DNA of 64,000 nt. Source: Clostridia bacterium. GTDB lineage: Bacteria > Bacillota > Clostridia > TANB77 > CAG-508. Below, piece by piece: positions 60,129-64,000 of this stretch (positions are counted from its first letter, which is position 1; each line of letters starts with the position of its first letter). The DNA lies in the NCBI GenBank assembly GCA_017429505.1, contig JAFROW010000008.1:1-64000 (forward strand). Direction: 5' to 3'. The position numbers were made by a program, and so were the translations under genes. The notes beneath the pieces are model-generated. The model worked only from the letters and a program-made list of their open reading frames with translations, did no database searches and was not told the DNA's origin.

Positions 60129-62510
60129 TTAATAATCTATCTCATCTCCGTCCCATTCTTCTCCTAATGCATCAAATGAGCTTTTTTCTGTGTCATCTGT
60201 AGTTTCTTCACTTTCTTCTAAATAATCTTCTTCATCTTGACTTTCATACTCTTCTTCGTAACTATCTTCATCTTCATATTCATCTTCTGTTTCATCATCA
60301 AGTGAATATTCTTGGTCATTTTCTTGCGCTATTAAATCTTTAAGAAGTTCTCCGTCTTTTAGACTAATACTACCAAAATGATCATTTTCATCTTCTACAG
60401 TATATCCAGAGCTATGTTCACATAATGTAATATGTACTCCTTCTCCGAATATAAATTCTGGAATACCTTCTATATTAGTTGATGGATAAACATACAATTG
60501 TCCAATATTCTCATCTATCGTATATTCTCCCACTGGTGTATATCCTTGAGTTATATTATCTGTCATTTCTTCTTTTTTGTATTTATCTATACTTGAATTA
60601 ATTTTTCCTGTTTCTTCTCCTTCTATTGTAGTTACCATCATTCTTGGTTGTTCATTATTTTGTTCTTCTGACATTATTCCTATAGCATTAATCTTTTCTC
60701 CATCTGCTGTAATCTCTTTACTTCCTAAAAAAGTCATTCCGCTTGGAATTATATTCTCTTCTTGTTCAGCTGTAGTAACTTCTTCTTTAGTTGTTAAAAA
60801 TGTTGGAATTAATGTAACTAATGATATTTTATTTTTTCCATCATTATATTCCTCCATTATATAATCACCTATTTCCATCTTCTCGAGTTTTTTTGCTGAT
60901 ATTTCACTTGTATAAACATTATCACCATCATTATAGAAATAAGTATAGTAATCATTTTCATTTGCATCTTGAGGATTATAATCTAAAACATCTATGTAAC
61001 TTCCACCTTCTATCTCAATGTCATCTGTTACGTCTAATACTGTATTTCCATCTACACTCATTCTAGTTATTACAGGAGTTATCTCATACCTATCTACATT
61101 TTCTACAACTCCATCTTCTGTTATAATAACATTATCTTCTGGAATTACAAATTCATCTCTATCCATTTGAAGATAACCTAATTTTGTTTCTTTAGAAATA
61201 GGATCTGTATATTTAACAATATAATATTTCCTATTATCTTCTTGTAAAACTTCTGGCATTTCTTGTTTTGTGTCTTCAAAAGCCTTCTCTTCCTCACTTC
61301 CTAATTCAGTAACAGTTTCTGTAGATGTATTTTTTAAAGAATCTGATTTATTATAAAAAAAAGTTTTTACAGATAAAAATGCAGTTATCATCATACCTGC
61401 TGCTCCTAAGATAAGTATAGGCATTCTTTTAAACTTTCTATCTACTCCGATATTTTTTGGTAAATTTTTTAACCTTCTTTTATTATTTTGTTCTGTAAAA
61501 ATATCATTTACTATACTTGTTGCTTTTGTTTTTACTTTTGATGTTTGATAATTTGCAATCAATGTTTTTAAATCTTCTACACTTATTTCACACAAATTTC
61601 CATAATTATCAAAAACTCTATCTTTTTTTAATTTTTCATATTCATCTTTTTTTAAATCTAAAATTGGTTGAAGAATTTTTTTCATTAAAACATCTTTACT
61701 AATCTCATTTTCTTCAATTGCAAGAACAAGTTTTTTTAAAACAGATATATCTCCATGTTTATTAACTATTTTCGAAATCATATTAACAAATTCTTTTAAA
61801 TGTACTGGTTTATCAATACATTCAAATTTATCCATAAAATGCACAGCAATTTCTAAAATTTCATTTCCTTTCGGATCACATGCAATCTTGCTAATAACAA
61901 TTACAAAATTACGATTATTAACTTTATTATTGTCACCAAATTTTTCACTTATTGCTTTTATAATTTTCTTAGTCTCTTCTAAATTAATTTTTGAGTAACT
62001 TTTTTTTACTCCTTCAATAATACCTTTCTCAATATTATATACATAATCTCCTTCTGCATCTCTTTCTGAATCACTTTTGATATAGTTATAATCATATGTA
62101 TCATACAAATAATTTGTTAAATATGCTAAATCTTTGTATATAGATTCACACTTAGATTTTCTTACTATTTTACTTTCTAAAAGTTCTCTTAAAACTTCTA
62201 CTGAATTATCATCTATATGTTGAACAGAATCTATACTTTCTGCGTTTACTTTTTTGTTATACTTTAATGCATCAAAGTAAATTCCTCGCCATGGAAAACG
62301 TTCTTCATTTTCATTGTTACTACTTATGTATTCTTGAGATTGTTCTTGTTCTTGAGCTTCTAAATCTGATGAATTTATTGATTGTGCATCTAAATTATCT
62401 GATGAAGAATTTGATTGTGGTTGTTCCTCTCCATTATTAAATTCAACTATTACCTTTCTCGCTCCAACTTTTTGAACTTGTGTTAAAAAATCTTGTTCAT
62501 TAATATTCAT
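60129..62510 (-). CDS. First gene of cluster: bitopic membrane protein with acidic tail
   Basis: A 793-residue protein, family not recognised. Residues 1-360 are cytoplasmic, with a Ser/Gln/Glu-rich linker (25-70) and a helical domain (75-345) whose repeated hydrophobic helices (ILEIAVHFMDKF, LKEFVNMISKIVNKHGDISVLKKLVLAIEENE) look like alpha-solenoid units. One transmembrane helix lies at about 363-385. The outside part (400-725) has several beta-strand-rich units (YYIVKYTDPISKETKLGYLQ, GSYIDVLDYNPQD), and the tail (about 727-775) is nearly all Glu, Asp, Ser and Tyr. GGAGGAG lies six bases before the ATG, a very strong site. Its position behind the only clear promoter suggests it is the cluster's organising membrane protein; that is inference. 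Confidence 0.75.
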   Translation of the reverse strand: MNINEQDFLTQVQKVGARKVIVEFNNGEEQPQSNSSSDNLDAQSINSSDLEAQEQEQSQEYISSNNENEERFPWRGIYFDALKYNKKVNAESIDSVQHIDDNSVEVLRELLESKIVRKSKCESIYKDLAYLTNYLYDTYDYNYIKSDSERDAEGDYVYNIEKGIIEGVKKSYSKINLEETKKIIKAISEKFGDNNKVNNRNFVIVISKIACDPKGNEILEIAVHFMDKFECIDKPVHLKEFVNMISKIVNKHGDISVLKKLVLAIEENEISKDVLMKKILQPILDLKKDEYEKLKKDRVFDNYGNLCEISVEDLKTLIANYQTSKVKTKATSIVNDIFTEQNNKRRLKNLPKNIGVDRKFKRMPILILGAAGMMITAFLSVKTFFYNKSDSLKNTSTETVTELGSEEEKAFEDTKQEMPEVLQEDNRKYYIVKYTDPISKETKLGYLQMDRDEFVIPEDNVIITEDGVVENVDRYEITPVITRMSVDGNTVLDVTDDIEIEGGSYIDVLDYNPQDANENDYYTYFYNDGDNVYTSEISAKKLEKMEIGDYIMEEYNDGKNKISLVTLIPTFLTTKEEVTTAEQEENIIPSGMTFLGSKEITADGEKINAIGIMSEEQNNEQPRMMVTTIEGEETGKINSSIDKYKKEEMTDNITQGYTPVGEYTIDENIGQLYVYPSTNIEGIPEFIFGEGVHITLCEHSSGYTVEDENDHFGSISLKDGELLKDLIAQENDQEYSLDDETEDEYEDEDSYEEEYESQDEEDYLEESEETTDDTEKSSFDALGEEWDGDEIDY

Positions 62511-62550
62511 TTTTTCTCCTCCAACATTATTGTATACATTTTATGTCAAT

Positions 62551-62579
62551 ATTATATCATATTTTCTTTTTTTAGTCAA
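62551..62579 (-). promoter_or_regulatory. Promoter of the 47.9-62.5 kb cluster
   Basis: On the minus strand: TTGACT (62579-62574), 17-base spacer and perfect TATAAT (62556-62551), 41 bases before the start of the first gene. No other comparable promoter was seen in the intergenic gaps of the cluster. Confidence 0.75.
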
Positions 62580-62649
62580 CATAATATCTAAATTTTATGT
62601 ATTAAATTTAATGAGTATTTCCACTAATTAATATATTTTTAAAATTATT

Positions 62650-62685
62650 GTTTACTTTTTCTGTAAACTATGATATAATGTTTAC
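62650..62685 (+). promoter_or_regulatory. Promoter with GTTTAC inverted repeats for the divergent gene
   Basis: TTTACT (62651-62656), 17-base spacer and TATAAT (62674-62679). GTTTAC at 62650-62655, its reverse complement GTAAAC at 62663-62668, and GTTTAC again at 62680-62685 overlap the -35, spacer and start region, suggesting a repressor operator. The start codon is 130 bases further on. Confidence 0.6.
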
Positions 62686-62809
62686 ATAAATTACATTTCT
62701 ATAGTGACTATTTGCTCTTTTATTAAGCAAATTTTACACTATTTAAAATATATGGTTTGAGAAAGGAGGGATTTATTCGATTTTTTTACACAAGATAAGG
62801 AGAAGTATT

Positions 62810-64000
62810 ATGTTTATATTATATATTTTTGGACCAATCTTTATTTTTTTACTCTTGATAAAAATCATTTTCAAAAAACCTGGAGAATTATTTGTTGAAG
62901 GCTTGGGGTGGACTGCACTAATAGCATTTCTTATTGTTTTATTTATAGCTGTATTGTCTTTTAGTTTAAAAAAACTGGTTCCATTTGATCCTAGTTTTAA
63001 AGAACCTCTAGCTTTTATTGAAAATTTGATAGATAAATTTCCAATAAAATCTCCATTTTCTGGTTTAAATCCAGGAAATGAAACAGTTCCAAATAGTTCA
63101 TCAAATTCGAATAATTCTAACAATTCGAAAGATTCGGAAAGTTCTGATAATTCAGATAACGAAACTGTAATATCTACAGAGGAACTTTCTGAAATGAAAG
63201 AAGAATTAAATAAAAGGATTTCAGATGTACTTTCCGATGAGACAGAAAAAAATGATAATGTAATAATTAATAGAAATTTCTCAATGTATTGGAGAGATTT
63301 TGGTGCTGACACAAAATGGAACAAAAAAGATTTTGAAAAATATTTTTTCTCTGTATATTCAAAAAAGCTAGAGTTCAATCATATTACTTCGGCTGAAGCC
63401 AAATATCCTAATATTGATTATACTCTTGATCTCAAAGAAAAAAAGGGAAAATTAATATGTACCATTGAGTTTACTAACTCAAAAAAATTCAATGGAACCT
63501 TTAGCCAAATTGAGGACCGATACGTATCAGGTCCTATAGGTCAAAGTAAGCAAAAATCTTCAATATTTAATTCCATTAAAGATTTGTTTCTTGACATGCC
63601 TATGGAAAAAACAAGTAATTCTATGTTTGATGAACATGGTCATTCAGAAGAAATGACTGTGGCAAAACTTTTAAATGAATTAAGTGACCCCATAGTGAAT
63701 GCCAAAAAGAAACAAATTCTTACGGAGTTAGCTACATGTAAGTATTTTTCCGATATCTATACAGTTAAATTGAACGAAAAAATTTATCTGAAAAAAGAAG
63801 GTATAGTAAAAACTAACTTTTCAGATGAAGAGATTGAATCAATTTTTGGTTCAACTAAGAAAAAAGATACCACTGTCGTTAAAAAACCAAGTAGCAAATG
63901 TTATGTTTGTATTACAAACACTCTTTGTTATAATTCATCATCTACAACATCTGCTATTGAATTAATACAAATAGCAGAAAATATTAACTTGGATGGTTTA
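62810..64000 (+). CDS. Divergent membrane protein, incomplete at window end
   Basis: An open frame of 397 codons from the ATG at 62810, still open at base 64000. AAGGAG lies seven bases before the ATG. Two N-terminal transmembrane helices (about 2-21 and 35-55) are followed by a Ser/Asn/Asp-rich linker (about 87-125) and a large domain that I do not recognise, with segments such as NFSMYWRDFGADTKW, KGKLICTIEFTNSKKFNGTFSQIEDRY and KPSSKCYVCITNTLCYNSSS. A minus-strand frame at 62773-63378 is only its shadow. Gene architecture (membrane helix, polar linker, unknown domain) resembles the products of the divergent cluster, with which it shares a 299-base control region (62511-62809), so a common role is likely but unproven. 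Confidence 0.78.
   Translation, partial: MFILYIFGPIFIFLLLIKIIFKKPGELFVEGLGWTALIAFLIVLFIAVLSFSLKKLVPFDPSFKEPLAFIENLIDKFPIKSPFSGLNPGNETVPNSSSNSNNSNNSKDSESSDNSDNETVISTEELSEMKEELNKRISDVLSDETEKNDNVIINRNFSMYWRDFGADTKWNKKDFEKYFFSVYSKKLEFNHITSAEAKYPNIDYTLDLKEKKGKLICTIEFTNSKKFNGTFSQIEDRYVSGPIGQSKQKSSIFNSIKDLFLDMPMEKTSNSMFDEHGHSEEMTVAKLLNELSDPIVNAKKKQILTELATCKYFSDIYTVKLNEKIYLKKEGIVKTNFSDEEIESIFGSTKKKDTTVVKKPSSKCYVCITNTLCYNSSSTTSAIELIQIAENINLDGL

Noticed and set aside
47902-62510. Interpretation of the cluster as an ordinary prophage lysis or conjugation module
   Set aside because: No terminase, capsid, tail, holin, relaxase, VirB4 or coupling protein is seen in the window; only the lysozyme and CHAP domains are shared with those systems. 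It stays open until the right-hand sequence is known.
62773-63378. Minus-strand frame of 201 codons rich in Ser/Phe/Glu
   Set aside because: It is the shadow of the plus-strand gene starting at 62810, which has a strong RBS, a promoter and membrane helices and stays open to the window end.

Overview
The window comes from a very AT-rich Firmicute. Its gene order and families fit an uncultured, probably gut-associated member of the Clostridia: asp23/amaP/DUF2273 next to nusB-xseA-xseB, HrcA/CIRCE-type groESL, FeoAB, pilin-like BspA repeat proteins, and an LPXTG-type surface protein with Big_2 domains. Species cannot be named from the sequence. No CRISPR array, rRNA operon, integrase or transposase gene was seen. 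One elongator-type tRNA-Met lies at 7775-7851.

Layout. 1-463: no gene. 464-3325: Ca2+ P-type ATPase (minus). 3.5-4.84 kb: a plus-strand island holding a small lipoprotein, a 189-bp inverted-repeat-bounded element, a lipoprotein gene that has lost its start, and a 41-codon ORF. 4.9-31 kb: almost entirely minus-strand housekeeping genes. These are a two-domain adenosine-deaminase-like protein, a radical SAM protein, hemolysin III, a frameshifted HI0933-type flavoprotein, xseB/xseA/nusB, the alkaline-shock group, an LPXTG protein, pyk, argS, a class A PBP, feoBA, tyrS and a cation-diffusion transporter. 31-34.5 kb: groESL with CIRCE, a broken WYL-like mini-gene between groES and groEL, and a coiled-coil gene. 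34.6-47 kb: uppP, a BspA/pilin-like protein, a GH15 enzyme, a promoter-terminator unit that looks like a small RNA, ftsH, a DUF1189 protein, alr, femX, a YoeB/RelB pair and a COG2426 membrane protein. 47.1-47.8 kb: a secreted-protein gene with clearly higher GC.

The most unusual part is 47.9-62.5 kb. Eight tightly packed minus-strand genes follow one strong promoter (62551-62579). Five of the six large products carry a signal or transmembrane segment, and several have extracellular cell-wall or carbohydrate enzyme domains: an NlpC/P60-like domain fused to a metallo-beta-lactamase domain; CHAP plus phage-tail-type lysozyme; a paralogue of that protein lacking both catalytic residues; and an SGNH-like domain fused to a beta-helix. 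An unrecognised soluble protein and two small coiled-coil paralogues complete the set. A divergent gene (62810 to the window end, incomplete) encodes another membrane protein of unknown family. I see no conjugation ATPase, relaxase, sortase, phage structural or toxin gene here, so the cluster does not match a standard mobile element and may be an undescribed envelope-associated assembly.

Other non-gene structure includes two diverged copies of a ~190-bp element (4014-4202 and 28234-28423, opposite orientation), two long palindromic MITE-like elements (13802-13978 and 42056-42200), a degenerate 16-bp tandem repeat after tyrS, and many consensus sigma-A promoters and intrinsic terminators.
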